Positions 1-7,091 of a stretch of DNA of 14,334 nucleotides are shown here, piece by piece (within the stretch, counting starts at the first letter, position 1; each line of letters starts with the position of its first letter). Source of the DNA: Micromonospora sp. WMMD961 (GTDB taxonomy: Bacteria > Actinomycetota > Actinomycetes > Mycobacteriales > Micromonosporaceae). The notes beneath the pieces were generated by a model. That model did not search any database and had not been told where the DNA came from. It saw only the letters and a list, made by a program, of their open reading frames with translations. Both the position numbers and the translations under genes were made by a program. The stretch spans positions 1 through 14,334 of the forward strand of contig NZ_JARUBJ010000001.1 of NCBI RefSeq assembly GCF_029626145.1, written 5' to 3'.

Positions 1-1
1 G

Positions 2-667
2 CTGGGTGCGGCCGGCCGGGCGCTGCGCAAGCTCGGCGCCATCGACTTCGCCACCACCATCGCGCCGGGCCTACGGGACGTGCTGCTCACCGGCAAGGTG
101 AAGGAGGCGACCACCCGCACCTCCGGTCAGCGCCGCGCGTACGACGCGGTGGTGTTGGACGCCCCGCCGACCGGGCGGATCGGCCGGTTCCTCAACGTGA
201 CGGCGGAGACCGCCCGGCTGGCCAAGGTGGGCCCGATCAAGACCCAGAGCGAGGGTGTCTCGGCGCTGCTGCGCTCCCCGATGACCGCGGTGCATGTGGT
301 CACGCTGCTGGAGGAGATGCCGGTACAGGAGACGGTTGACGCGATCGCCGACCTGACCTCGCTCGGCTTCGGCATCGGGAAAGTGATCGTCAACGGCGCT
401 CGGCCGCGGCTGCCGGCCGGCCCCGCGGTCACGGCTGCGGAGCTGCGACGTGGGCTGGTCGCCGCCGGGCTGCCGGCCGATCGGGACACCGTGGCCGGTT
501 TGCACGACGAGGCCCGGGACCAGCTCATCCGGCGCGAACTGGAAGATTCGCTCCGCGCCGACCTGGTGGAGCTGGGGCTGCCGATGATCGAGCTGCCGTT
601 GCTGCCCGACGGGGTGGACCGGGTGGGCCTCTCGACCCTGGCCCAGGCCCTCGTCAGCGCCGATTGA
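2..667 (+). CDS. ArsA/Get3-like P-loop ATPase, 5'-truncated (Rv3679-type)
   Basis: This is the C-terminal 221 residues of an ArsA-family (SIMIBI class) ATPase. The frame is open to the left edge, so the start and the Walker A loop lie outside the window. Visible is the switch-II type signature LDAPPTGR (about residues 52-59 of the fragment) after the hydrophobic strand YDAVV, which is typical of ArsA/Get3 nucleotide hydrolases. The remainder has a helical region and a Rossmann-like C-terminal half that ends in a TGA. The next gene is a second ArsA-like ATPase in the same direction 54-57 bp downstream. In mycobacteria and streptomycetes such genes occur as a pair beside whiB4/wblA, and the products are thought to work as a heteromeric ATPase. 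True arsenite transport is unlikely because no arsB or arsR is nearby. The family call is firm; the cellular substrate is unknown. Confidence 0.88.
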   Translation: MGAAGRALRKLGAIDFATTIAPGLRDVLLTGKVKEATTRTSGQRRAYDAVVLDAPPTGRIGRFLNVTAETARLAKVGPIKTQSEGVSALLRSPMTAVHVVTLLEEMPVQETVDAIADLTSLGFGIGKVIVNGARPRLPAGPAVTAAELRRGLVAAGLPADRDTVAGLHDEARDQLIRRELEDSLRADLVELGLPMIELPLLPDGVDRVGLSTLAQALVSAD

Positions 668-712
668 CTCACACCTGAGCTCAGCACGGGCGCGTGGACC
701 CACGCGGCCCGA

Positions 713-718
713 TACGCT
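713..718 (+). promoter_or_regulatory. Candidate -10 hexamer for a leaderless transcript of the second ArsA-like gene
   Basis: The hexamer TACGCT ends six bases before the GTG at 725, so a transcript starting at the usual distance would begin at or next to that GTG. No Shine-Dalgarno sequence is visible in the 54-57 bp between the two ATPase genes, and no good -35 box is seen. The same arrangement occurs before the PBP gene (2587-2592) and the metallophosphoesterase gene (5601-5606). This is inference from spacing. Confidence 0.35.
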
Positions 719-724
719 CGATTG

Positions 725-1873
725 GTGCCTTCCGAAGACACGGCGCCGCAGCTGGACGTCGACCAGATCCTCGCCGACCCGGGCGTGCGGATCGTCGTGT
801 GCTGCGGTGCCGGCGGGGTGGGAAAGACCACCACCGCCGCGGCACTGGCGCTGCGGGCCGCCGAACACCACGGCCGACGCACGGTGGTGCTCACCATCGA
901 CCCGGCTCGCCGGCTGGCGCAGTCGTTGGGCCTGACCGAGCTGGACAACACCCCTCGCCAGGTCAAGGGCATCGACGTCGAGAGCAGCGGCGGCGAGTTG
1001 CACGCCATGATGCTGGACATGAAGCGCACCTTCGACGACGTGGTGCTGCAGCACACCGATCCGGCGAAGGCCGCGGAGATCTTCTCGAACCCGTTCTACC
1101 AGGCAATGAGCTCGACCTTCGCCGGCACGCAGGAGTACATGGCGATGGAGAAGCTGGGCCAGCTGCACGCCCGCGGCGAGTGGGACCTGATCGTGGTGGA
1201 CACGCCCCCGTCCCGGTCCGCGCTGGATTTCCTGGACGCGCCCGCCCGACTCTCCCGTTTCCTCGACGGCCGGATGCTGCGACTGCTGCTGGCTCCGGCG
1301 CGCAGCGGCGGGCGGAGCATGTTCAGCCTCGTCACGGCCTCGTTCGGGATGTTCTCGAAGGTGGTGCAGAAGGTGCTCGGCGCCCAACTGCTCACCGACC
1401 TGTCCGGCTTCGTGGCCGCCCTTGACTCGATGTTCGGCGGTTTCCGGCAGCGCGCGGAGCAGACGTACCGCATCCTCCAGGCGCGGGAGACGGCCTTCCT
1501 GCTGGTCGCCGCACCGGAGCCGGACGCGGTCCGGGAGGCCGCCTACTTCGCGGGCCGTCTGCGCGACGAGCGGATGCCGCTCGCCGGCCTGGTGCTCAAC
1601 CGGGTGCACCGACCGGTGGTGCCCGAGCTGGACGCCGAGCAGAGCCGGGTCGCCGCCGAGCGGCTGACCGAGCTGGGTGGGCACGAGGCCACCGTCGACG
1701 TGTTGCGGGCGCACGCGGCGCTGGCCCGCCAGGCGGTACGCGAGCAGCAGGTCGCCGCGCGTTTCACCGAGGCGTTCCCGGCGGTGCCCGCGGTGTCGGT
1801 GACGGCTCAGCCCGCCGACGTACACGACGTCGACGGGCTGCGGACGATCGGCGCGGCGATCAGCCGGCCGTGA
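725..1873 (+). CDS. ArsA/Get3-like P-loop ATPase, complete (Rv3680-type)
   Basis: A soluble ATPase of the ArsA/Get3 branch, 382 residues from the GTG at 725; a TTG directly before it at 722 is the alternative start. Counting from the TTG, the deviant Walker A loop GAGGVGKTT lies at about 29-37, the switch-I type segment TIDPARRLAQSLG at 58-70 and the switch-II motif VVDTPPSR at 158-165. Only one nucleotide-binding domain is present, as in Get3-type and half-ArsA proteins. The metal-binding cysteines of classical ArsA are not apparent. It follows another ArsA-like gene and ends 6 bp before the convergent wblA gene. In M. tuberculosis the equivalent pair (Rv3679/Rv3680) has been linked to stress resistance rather than arsenite efflux. 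The family is clear; the physiological client is not. Confidence 0.92.
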   Translation: MPSEDTAPQLDVDQILADPGVRIVVCCGAGGVGKTTTAAALALRAAEHHGRRTVVLTIDPARRLAQSLGLTELDNTPRQVKGIDVESSGGELHAMMLDMKRTFDDVVLQHTDPAKAAEIFSNPFYQAMSSTFAGTQEYMAMEKLGQLHARGEWDLIVVDTPPSRSALDFLDAPARLSRFLDGRMLRLLLAPARSGGRSMFSLVTASFGMFSKVVQKVLGAQLLTDLSGFVAALDSMFGGFRQRAEQTYRILQARETAFLLVAAPEPDAVREAAYFAGRLRDERMPLAGLVLNRVHRPVVPELDAEQSRVAAERLTELGGHEATVDVLRAHAALARQAVREQQVAARFTEAFPAVPAVSVTAQPADVHDVDGLRTIGAAISRP

Positions 1874-1879
1874 CCGGCG

Positions 1880-2200
1880 TCAGTTGGTAGCGCTGACCAG
1901 GATCTTGTCCTTGCCGGTCTTGTCCTTGCTGTTCTTCTTCATCGCGGCCTCGAACATCTTGCGCCAGCTCGTCACCTGCGGGTGACGACGCAGCAGCGCC
2001 CGCCGTTCGCGTTCGGTCATGCCACCCCACACACCGAACTCGATCCGGTTGTCCAGCGCGTCGGCCAGGCACTCGTACCGAACTGGGCAGCTCCGGCAGA
2101 TCCGCTTCGCCACGTTCTGTTCGGCGCCCTGTACGAACAACGCGTCCGGGTCCCCGTTCTGACATGCCGCCAGTGACGGCCAGTCAGTGATCATGCCCAT
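1880..2200 (-). CDS. wblA: WhiB-family Fe-S transcriptional regulator, WblA/WhiB4 type
   Basis: A 106-residue WhiB-like protein. Four cysteines that ligate a [4Fe-4S] cluster are at 13, 35, 38 and 44 (spacing C-X21-C-X2-C-X5-C). The turn motif GVWGG is at 56-60, followed by the basic segment RERRALLRR and a lysine-rich tail. I chose the ATG at 2198-2200 because the homologous region begins there (MGMITDW) and an AAGGGGGG Shine-Dalgarno lies 10 bases upstream; the reading frame stays open further upstream without homology. WblA of Streptomyces is a pleiotropic regulator of development and secondary metabolism, and mycobacterial WhiB4 is a redox sensor. The location between ArsA-like ATPases and a PASTA class A PBP is the conserved wblA/whiB4 context. 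It is transcribed divergently from the PBP gene across a 407-bp gap. Confidence 0.95.
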   Translation of the reverse strand: MGMITDWPSLAACQNGDPDALFVQGAEQNVAKRICRSCPVRYECLADALDNRIEFGVWGGMTERERRALLRRHPQVTSWRKMFEAAMKKNSKDKTGKDKILVSATN

Positions 2201-2607
2201 GTGTACACGTCCCCCCTTGCAGTACCTACCGACCTCGTCGATGCACGTCAGCCGGCAATTCCCCCCGATCGCCCGGCCTGCCTTCCCCAAGGCGGCGCGG
2301 ACGACATCTGGCCTTGTCGCCGCCTCCATCATGCTCTGTAGTCGACCGATTACGCAACGTTGTCGGCCAAATCCATCATTCCGGACACTCCCGGCTTCCC
2401 GGGCCTTCGACCGCCGGTTACCCCGCCCAGGTCGGCGATAACGCTGCGCCGCCTCGCTGAATCGGAGGAGACTCACGCCAGGTCACACGCAACCAAGCAC
2501 CGGGGGTCGTGCGTTTAGCACAACGAGGGCAGCGCGCGCAGGAAATGGGGAAAGAACGCCCCAGCGCCCCTCGTTCCCTACTCGCGTACCCTGTCGAGGT
2601 GACCTGG
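2201..2607. promoter_or_regulatory. Divergent wblA / PBP intergenic region
   Basis: This 407-bp gap separates the divergent wblA and PBP genes. Open frames cross it on both strands but carry no recognisable domain. It is long for this genome, which fits a heavily regulated wblA promoter. On the plus strand near the PBP gene there is a nested inverted repeat: AACGAGGG at 2522-2529 with CCCTCGTT at 2568-2575, and TGGGG at 2546-2550 with CCCCA at 2559-2563. There is also a GGAAA-19-GTT arrangement (2549-2575) and a TACCCT hexamer (2587-2592). On the minus strand no promoter stands out; TTGCGT followed after 18 bp by CATGAT is a weak possibility. Confidence 0.5.
2587..2601 (+). promoter_or_regulatory. 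Candidate -10 (TACCCT) with GAGGTG ribosome-binding site: two competing PBP starts
   Basis: TACCCT at 2587-2592 ends six bases before the GTG at 2599, which would allow a leaderless start there. The same bases, GAGGTG at 2596-2601, form a good Shine-Dalgarno 6 bases before the ATG at 2608. The two readings are mutually exclusive for a single transcript and differ by only three residues in the product. A transcript initiated further upstream would use the ATG. Confidence 0.4.
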
Positions 2608-5037
2608 ATGCGGAAACGTGACCACAATGTGCTGACCAACGCCGCATCGCTACTCGTGTGTGGCCTGTTGGCCGGCGTGGTGGTCGCTGCGGCGGCCTTC
2701 CCCGCGGTGGCGATGTCCGGCTTGGCCGCCAAGGCCGGCGCCGAGACATTCGGCGCCCTGCCCACAGAGCTGACGGTGGCCCGCGCGCCACAGATCAGCT
2801 ACCTGTTGGCCTCCGACGGCAAGACACCGCTCGCGACGATGTACGACGAGAACCGGCGCGACGTGAAGCTCGCCGACATCTCGCCGTACATGCAGAAGGC
2901 CATCATCGCGGCCGAGGACCACGACTTCTACAAGCACAACGGCGTCGACATCAACGGTGTCGCCCGCGCGTTCGTCAACAACCAGAACGAGGGCGCCGGC
3001 CGGCAGGGCGCGTCGACGCTGACGATGCAGTACGTCCGGCTGGCCATCGCCTACTCGGCCACCCACCCGGCCGACGTGGTGGCGGCGACCGAGGACACCA
3101 GCGCCCGCAAGCTCCGCGAGATGCGGCTGGCCCTCCAGGTCGACAAGGAGTTCTCCAAGGACGAGATCCTCACCCGCTACCTCAACCTCGCTTCGTTCGG
3201 CAACGGCGCGTACGGCATCTTCGCCGCCAGCCAGGTCTACTTCGGTAAGCCGCCGAGCAAGCTCAAGATCGAGGAAGCGGCGCTGCTGGCCGGCATGGTC
3301 AAGGCGCCGACGACGAACGACCCGACCACCAAGGCCGGCTACCCGCTCGCCCTGGAACGGCGCGACTACGTCATCGACAACATGGTCGAGATCAAGGCCA
3401 TCACGCAGCAGGAGGCCGACGCCGCCAAGGCCGTCAAGCTCGAGGTGAAGGACAAGCGCACCCCGAACGGCTGCGTCTCCGCCAACGTCAACAGCTGGGG
3501 CTTCTTCTGCGACTACTTCTACCGCTGGTGGATGGATCAGGAGACGTTCGGCTCCACCACGTACGACCGCGAGCGTCGTCTGAAGAGCGGCGGCTACACC
3601 GTCGTCACCTCGATCGACGTCCAGGCGCAGAAGGCCGCGGACAGGGCGGTCCGCAAGGCCAAGAGCGAGAACAGCAAGGAAGCCGCCATGGTCGCGGTGG
3701 TCGAGCCCGGCACCGGCCGGGTCCGGGCGCTAGCGGTGAACCGGCAGTTCAAGCTGGACGATCCGAATAACCCGAAGAACAAGATCTCCAGCGACCCGGC
3801 GAAGAGCAAGAAGAAGATCCGGGGCAACTACCCGGCCACGGTGAACCCGCTGCTCACCGGTGGCGATGGCATCACCGGCTACCAGGCCGGCTCGACCTTC
3901 AAGATCTTCACCATCGTGGCGGCGCTGGAGAAGGGCATCCCGCTCAGCTACAGCATCAACGCGCAGAAGCAGTTCAAGTCGGAGTACATCATCCGGCCTG
4001 GCCCGGCGGCCTGCCCGGGGACCAGCTTCTACTGCCCCACCAACTCCACCGACAGCATGGCCGGCCCGCACAACATGTGGAGCGCGTTCGGCCGCTCGGT
4101 CAACACCTACTTCGTGCCCCTGCAGCAGCAGGTCGGTGCGGAGAACGTGGTCAAGGCCGCGAAGCGGCTGGGCATCAACTTCCGGTCCCAGGAGGACCTG
4201 GACCTGGAGAAGGGTGCGCACCAGTGGGGTGCGTTCACCCTGGGCGTCTCGCAGACCACCCCGCTCGACCTGGCCAACGCCTACGCCACCCTCGCCGCGG
4301 ACGGCAAGTACTGCGAACCGATCCCGGTGCAGGAGATCCGCGACCCGGAGGGCAACAAGCTGGACATCGCCAACCCGCGGTGCGAGAAGCGGTTCAGCAC
4401 CGACGTGGCCCGCGCCGCCGTGGACGCCGCCCGCTGCCCGGTCGGTGACAAGTCGTCGTCCTCGAAGTGCACGGGTGCCACCGCCGGCAACGTCCGCAAC
4501 GACGTCGGTTACCCGGTGGCCGGCAAGTCCGGCACCACCGACTCGGAGAAGACCGCCGCGCTGGTCGCGATGACCAAGCAGTACTCGGTGGCCGGCATCA
4601 TGGCCGACCCGGACTGGCCGCAGACGAACGTCAAGATGAAGCACGCGGAGAAGGACGGCATCAACCCGCCGGTGTGGGAGACGCTGCGGGACGCCATGAA
4701 GGGCAAGCCGAAGATTAACTTCGAGCCGCCCGGCCAGAAGATCTCCGAGGGCGACCAGCGCAGCATCCCCGACGTGAAGTGCATCTCGGTGGACCAGGCG
4801 AAGTCCCGGCTCAAGGGCGCCGGCTTCGAACCGGTCGTCTCCAGCGCGAAGGTCCCCTCCTCGTGCAAGGCTGGCGACGCCGCCGGCACCAGCCCGGACG
4901 GACGCACGATCAAGGGTGGCCTGGTCAGCATCCAGGTCAGCAGCGGCAGCGGCGCGCCGGGCAACACCGGCGGCACGCCGGGTAACCCGCCCGGCAACCA
5001 GCCCGGTGGTCGACCCGGCGGTCGTCCCGGCGGCTGA
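2608..5037 (+). CDS. ponA2: Class A penicillin-binding protein with C-terminal PASTA domain (PonA2 type)
   Basis: A bifunctional peptidoglycan glycosyltransferase/transpeptidase of 809 residues from the ATG at 2608, preceded by GAGGTG at 6 bp. A short basic N-terminus leads into one membrane anchor (about 10-36). The GT51 domain shows AAEDHDFYKHNG at 101-112 with catalytic Glu103, then GASTLTMQ at 134-141 and RKLREMRLA at 167-175. The transpeptidase domain has STFK (429-432, nucleophile Ser429), SVN (497-499) and KSGT (640-643). A PASTA domain starts near IPDVKC (720) and is followed by a Gly/Pro/Asn-rich tail. The GT motif reads GASTLTMQ rather than the more common GGSTxxQQ. It polymerises and cross-links lipid II outside the membrane. 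Its place next to wblA/whiB4 matches ponA2 of mycobacteria. It ends before a strong bidirectional hairpin. Confidence 0.95.
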   Translation: MRKRDHNVLTNAASLLVCGLLAGVVVAAAAFPAVAMSGLAAKAGAETFGALPTELTVARAPQISYLLASDGKTPLATMYDENRRDVKLADISPYMQKAIIAAEDHDFYKHNGVDINGVARAFVNNQNEGAGRQGASTLTMQYVRLAIAYSATHPADVVAATEDTSARKLREMRLALQVDKEFSKDEILTRYLNLASFGNGAYGIFAASQVYFGKPPSKLKIEEAALLAGMVKAPTTNDPTTKAGYPLALERRDYVIDNMVEIKAITQQEADAAKAVKLEVKDKRTPNGCVSANVNSWGFFCDYFYRWWMDQETFGSTTYDRERRLKSGGYTVVTSIDVQAQKAADRAVRKAKSENSKEAAMVAVVEPGTGRVRALAVNRQFKLDDPNNPKNKISSDPAKSKKKIRGNYPATVNPLLTGGDGITGYQAGSTFKIFTIVAALEKGIPLSYSINAQKQFKSEYIIRPGPAACPGTSFYCPTNSTDSMAGPHNMWSAFGRSVNTYFVPLQQQVGAENVVKAAKRLGINFRSQEDLDLEKGAHQWGAFTLGVSQTTPLDLANAYATLAADGKYCEPIPVQEIRDPEGNKLDIANPRCEKRFSTDVARAAVDAARCPVGDKSSSSKCTGATAGNVRNDVGYPVAGKSGTTDSEKTAALVAMTKQYSVAGIMADPDWPQTNVKMKHAEKDGINPPVWETLRDAMKGKPKINFEPPGQKISEGDQRSIPDVKCISVDQAKSRLKGAGFEPVVSSAKVPSSCKAGDAAGTSPDGRTIKGGLVSIQVSSGSGAPGNTGGTPGNPPGNQPGGRPGGRPGG

Positions 5038-5051
5038 GCCGACGAGTTGAC

Positions 5052-5092
5052 ACGAACGGGCGGGCACCCTCCTCGGGTGCCCGCCCGTTCGT
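5052..5092. terminator. Bidirectional hairpin terminator between ponA2 and yqeY
   Basis: A perfect 18-bp stem (arms 5052-5069 and 5075-5092) with a 5-base loop, TCCTC. It starts 15 bp after the PBP stop codon and lies 41 bp from the end of the convergent yqeY gene, so it can serve both transcripts. No U-tract follows on the plus strand, which is usual for high-GC actinomycetes. Confidence 0.9.
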
Positions 5093-5132
5093 CTGTCCGG
5101 CCCCAGTAGGCCGACGCTGGTCCCGCTGCGTG

Positions 5133-5588
5133 TCAGAGACCGAGCTGTCGGCGTACCTCTGCGGCCACCCGGCCACCCTCGGCCCGGCCCGCCACCGCGG
5201 CCTGGGCCGCCTTCATCGCCGGGCCCATCTGGGCCTTCCCGGTGAAGCCGCCCGCGGCGAGCGCCCCCGACACCAGCTCGGCCAACTCGGCGTCCGGGAG
5301 CTGCCTGGGCAGGTAACGGTCCAGCACCTCACCCTCGGCGGTCTCCTTCGCGGCCTGCTCGGCGCGGCCGGCGTCGGCGAACGCGGTGGCGGCCTCCCGG
5401 CGCTTCTTGGCCTCCTTGGTCAGCACCGCGAGCACCTCGTCGTCGGTGAGGTCGCGCTTGGCCTTGCCGGCGACCTCGGCATTGCCGACGGCGGCCAGGG
5501 CCATCCGCAGCGTGGAGGTGGTCAGCTCGTCGCGCGCCTTGAGCGCGGAACGCATGTCGGCGGTGAGGCGGTCCTTCAGCGTGCTCAT
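5133..5588 (-). CDS. GatB/YqeY domain protein
   Basis: A 151-residue, highly charged helical protein of the YqeY family. It begins MSTLKDRLTADM and includes the family segments ALKARDELTTSTLRM near the start, EVLAVLTKEAKKRREAA in the middle and YLPRQLPDAEL before the C-terminal three-helix part. The length fits the family norm of about 150 residues. YqeY resembles the tail domain of the GatB subunit of tRNA-dependent amidotransferase, but stand-alone copies have no proven enzymatic role. It is convergent with the PBP gene and shares its terminator. It diverges from the metallophosphoesterase gene with 25 bp between the start codons. A TAGTTT hexamer (5602 to 5597 on this strand) sits 8 bp before the ATG. 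The family call is secure; the function is uncertain. Confidence 0.92.
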   Translation of the reverse strand: MSTLKDRLTADMRSALKARDELTTSTLRMALAAVGNAEVAGKAKRDLTDDEVLAVLTKEAKKRREAATAFADAGRAEQAAKETAEGEVLDRYLPRQLPDAELAELVSGALAAGGFTGKAQMGPAMKAAQAAVAGRAEGGRVAAEVRRQLGL

Positions 5589-5596
5589 GGACGGTC

Positions 5597-5606
5597 AAAC
5601 TACCCT
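5597..5606. promoter_or_regulatory. Overlapping divergent -10 elements between yqeY and the metallophosphoesterase gene
   Basis: Ten bases, AAACTACCCT, carry TACCCT on the plus strand (5601-5606, 7 bp before the ATG at 5614) and TAGTTT on the minus strand (5602-5597, 8 bp before the yqeY ATG at 5588). With only 25 bp between the two start codons, both genes would be leaderless or have very short leaders, and the two promoters would compete. No clear -35 boxes are seen. This is inference from spacing. Confidence 0.4.
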
Positions 5607-5613
5607 GAACGCC

Positions 5614-6507
5614 ATGCGAAAGCGCACACTATTCCGGCTTGCCGCCGGAACCGCCACGGTCGGCGCGGCCACCCTCGCGTACGCGTCGCTCGTCGAGCGC
5701 AACATGTTCACCCTGCGGCGGTACGACGTGCCGGTGCTCCCGGTCGACGCGGAGCCGCTGCGTGTGCTGCACCTGTCCGACCTGCACATGATGCCCGACC
5801 AGGCACGCAAGCAGCGGTGGGTGGCGTCGCTCGCCGCCCTGGACCCCGACCTGGTGGTGGTCACCGGCGACAACATGGCCCACCCGGGCGCGGTCCCAGG
5901 GGTGCTGCGGGCGCTACAGCCGCTGCTGGACTTCCCCGGCGCGTTCGTCTTCGGCTCCAACGACTACACCGGCCCGGTGTTGAAGAACCCGTTCACCTAC
6001 TTCCTGCCCGACCGGGAGTACACCGAGGGCGTCGAGCTGCCCTACGAGGAGCTGCGTCAGGTCTTCACCGGCGCCGGCTGGGCCGACCTCAACAACGCCC
6101 GGACCATGCTGAAGGCCGGCGGTCGGCAGCTCGACCTGGTCGGCGTCGACGACCCCCACATCGACCGGGACGACTACCCTGCCGTGTCCGGCGCGGTCTC
6201 GTCCTCGGCCGACCTGTCCATCGCGGTGACGCACTCCCCCGAACCACGGGTGCTCGACCAGATGGCCGCGGACGGCTTCGGGCTGCTGCTGGCCGGGCAC
6301 ACCCACGGCGGTCAGGTCTGCGTACCGGGCTACGGGGCACTGGTGACCAACTGCGGCCTGCCCCGCTCGATGGCGCGCGGCCTGCACCGGTGGCCGGGCT
6401 CGGACTCCTGGCTGCACGTCTCCGCCGGCCTGGGCACCCACCCCACCGCACCGGTCCGCTTCGCCTGCCCTCCGGAGGCCAGCATCCTGACCCTCATCCC
6501 CCGCTGA
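5614..6507 (+). CDS. Membrane-anchored metallophosphoesterase (Rv3683 type)
   Basis: A 297-residue calcineurin-like phosphoesterase. The basic N-terminus and a hydrophobic stretch at about 8-27 look like a signal anchor, so the catalytic domain is probably extracytoplasmic. Metal-binding motifs run in order: SDLH at 55-58 (Asp56, His58), TGDN at 84-87, FGSNDY at 113-118, THSPE at 206-210 and GHTHGGQ at 228-234. The third motif is GSND where most relatives have GNHD; I believe this substitution is typical of the actinobacterial subfamily. The length and layout resemble YkuE-type phosphoesterases that may act on phospholipid or UDP-lipid substrates, but the substrate is not known. I took the ATG at 5614 because upstream sequence is antisense to yqeY. 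It is the last gene of the conserved wblA-PBP neighbourhood. No terminator hairpin directly follows it. Confidence 0.92.
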   Translation: MRKRTLFRLAAGTATVGAATLAYASLVERNMFTLRRYDVPVLPVDAEPLRVLHLSDLHMMPDQARKQRWVASLAALDPDLVVVTGDNMAHPGAVPGVLRALQPLLDFPGAFVFGSNDYTGPVLKNPFTYFLPDREYTEGVELPYEELRQVFTGAGWADLNNARTMLKAGGRQLDLVGVDDPHIDRDDYPAVSGAVSSSADLSIAVTHSPEPRVLDQMAADGFGLLLAGHTHGGQVCVPGYGALVTNCGLPRSMARGLHRWPGSDSWLHVSAGLGTHPTAPVRFACPPEASILTLIPR

Positions 6508-6515
6508 CCCGGCCC

Positions 6516-6596
6516 CCGGTGCACGCCGCGCCCCCCGGTGCACGCCGCGCCCGCCGGTGCACGCCGCGCCCGCCGGTGCACGCCGCGCCCGCCGGT
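6516..6596. repeat. 19-bp minisatellite, four full copies plus a partial copy
   Basis: The unit CCGGTGCACGCCGCGCCCG repeats with a strict 19-bp period at 6516, 6535, 6554 and 6573. A partial fifth copy, CCGGT, is at 6592-6596. The first unit differs by one base at its end. Each unit holds the palindrome GTGCAC. The array begins 8 bp after the phosphoesterase stop codon. The period is not a multiple of three and the open frames across it match nothing, so it is noncoding. Confidence 0.9.
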
Positions 6597-6597
6597 C

Positions 6598-6675
6598 AAG
6601 ACCCGCGCAGCATCGGGGATGTTGCTGCCTCGGCGCGTCCTGAGGCAGCAGCATCGGCGATGGTGTGCGGATCCT
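6598..6675 (+). repeat. 78-bp palindromic intergenic element, copy 1
   Basis: An imperfect inverted repeat whose inner arms, 6604-6631 and 6642-6669, pair at 23 of 28 positions around a 10-base loop. The reverse complement of 12043-12120 is the same length. It matches this copy at 56 of 66 arm positions but only 3 of 12 loop positions, and shares the core CATCGGGGATGTTGCTG. It lies between the 19-bp minisatellite and the tRNA promoter. It looks like a REP- or MITE-type dispersed element. Confidence 0.8.
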
Positions 6676-6716
6676 GGGTGGGCTGCGGGGTGCTCCGGGC
6701 CGCGGGGGTACCGAGT

Positions 6717-6744
6717 TTGACCATCGGACCGGGTGGGCTACTAT
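6717..6744 (+). promoter_or_regulatory. Promoter of tRNA-Pro
   Basis: TTGACC at 6717-6722 and TACTAT at 6739-6744 are separated by 16 bp and resemble the primary sigma factor consensus closely. Transcription would start near 6751, about 8 bp before the mature tRNA 5' end. This is the best -35/-10 pair I see in the window. Confidence 0.75.
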
Positions 6745-6758
6745 TTGTCGGCACGCCT

Positions 6759-6835
<77 letters not shown>

Positions 6836-6849
6836 GAGGTAACAGCAGG

Positions 6850-6877
6850 TCAAGGCCCCTCCACGGAGGGGCCTTGA
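6850..6877 (+). terminator. Hairpin terminator of tRNA-Pro
   Basis: A perfect 12-bp stem (6850-6861 with 6866-6877) and a CACG loop, 14 bp after the tRNA CCA end. It is followed by TTCG but no long T-run. Confidence 0.88.
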
Positions 6878-7091
6878 TTCGTATCCGGGCGCTTCGCCCA
6901 TCCTGGGCGCAGGAAAAGGCAGTTGATGGTGACTGGCAGGCCGACGATCTGTGAAGCAGCGCCGCCGGCACGCGCTCGGCGGTGGCCTCACACGGGCTCT
7001 ACGCAGCCGATATAGGTGTTTCTACCGATCCCTGGACGTGCTGTCACACCTAGCGTCGGTGGCACGACGAGCCGTCCGAGGGAGACCACTG

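Noticed and set aside
71..1825. 584-codon minus-strand open frame opposite the ArsA-like genes
   Set aside because: Composition is Arg/His/Gly/Gln-rich as expected of an antisense frame in GC-rich coding DNA; both ArsA-like genes on the plus strand have clear family motifs.
2..1873. Arsenic resistance operon
   Set aside because: The ArsA-like genes lack arsB, arsR or arsC neighbours and lie in the conserved wblA/PBP context.
2201..2476. Longer WhiB reading frame starting upstream of 2200
   Set aside because: The extra residues have no WhiB similarity, and the ATG at 2200 has a Shine-Dalgarno and matches the usual WblA N-terminus.
3730..5067. 445-codon minus-strand open frame opposite the PBP gene
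   Set aside because: It is an antisense shadow of the transpeptidase and PASTA regions; no motif is present.
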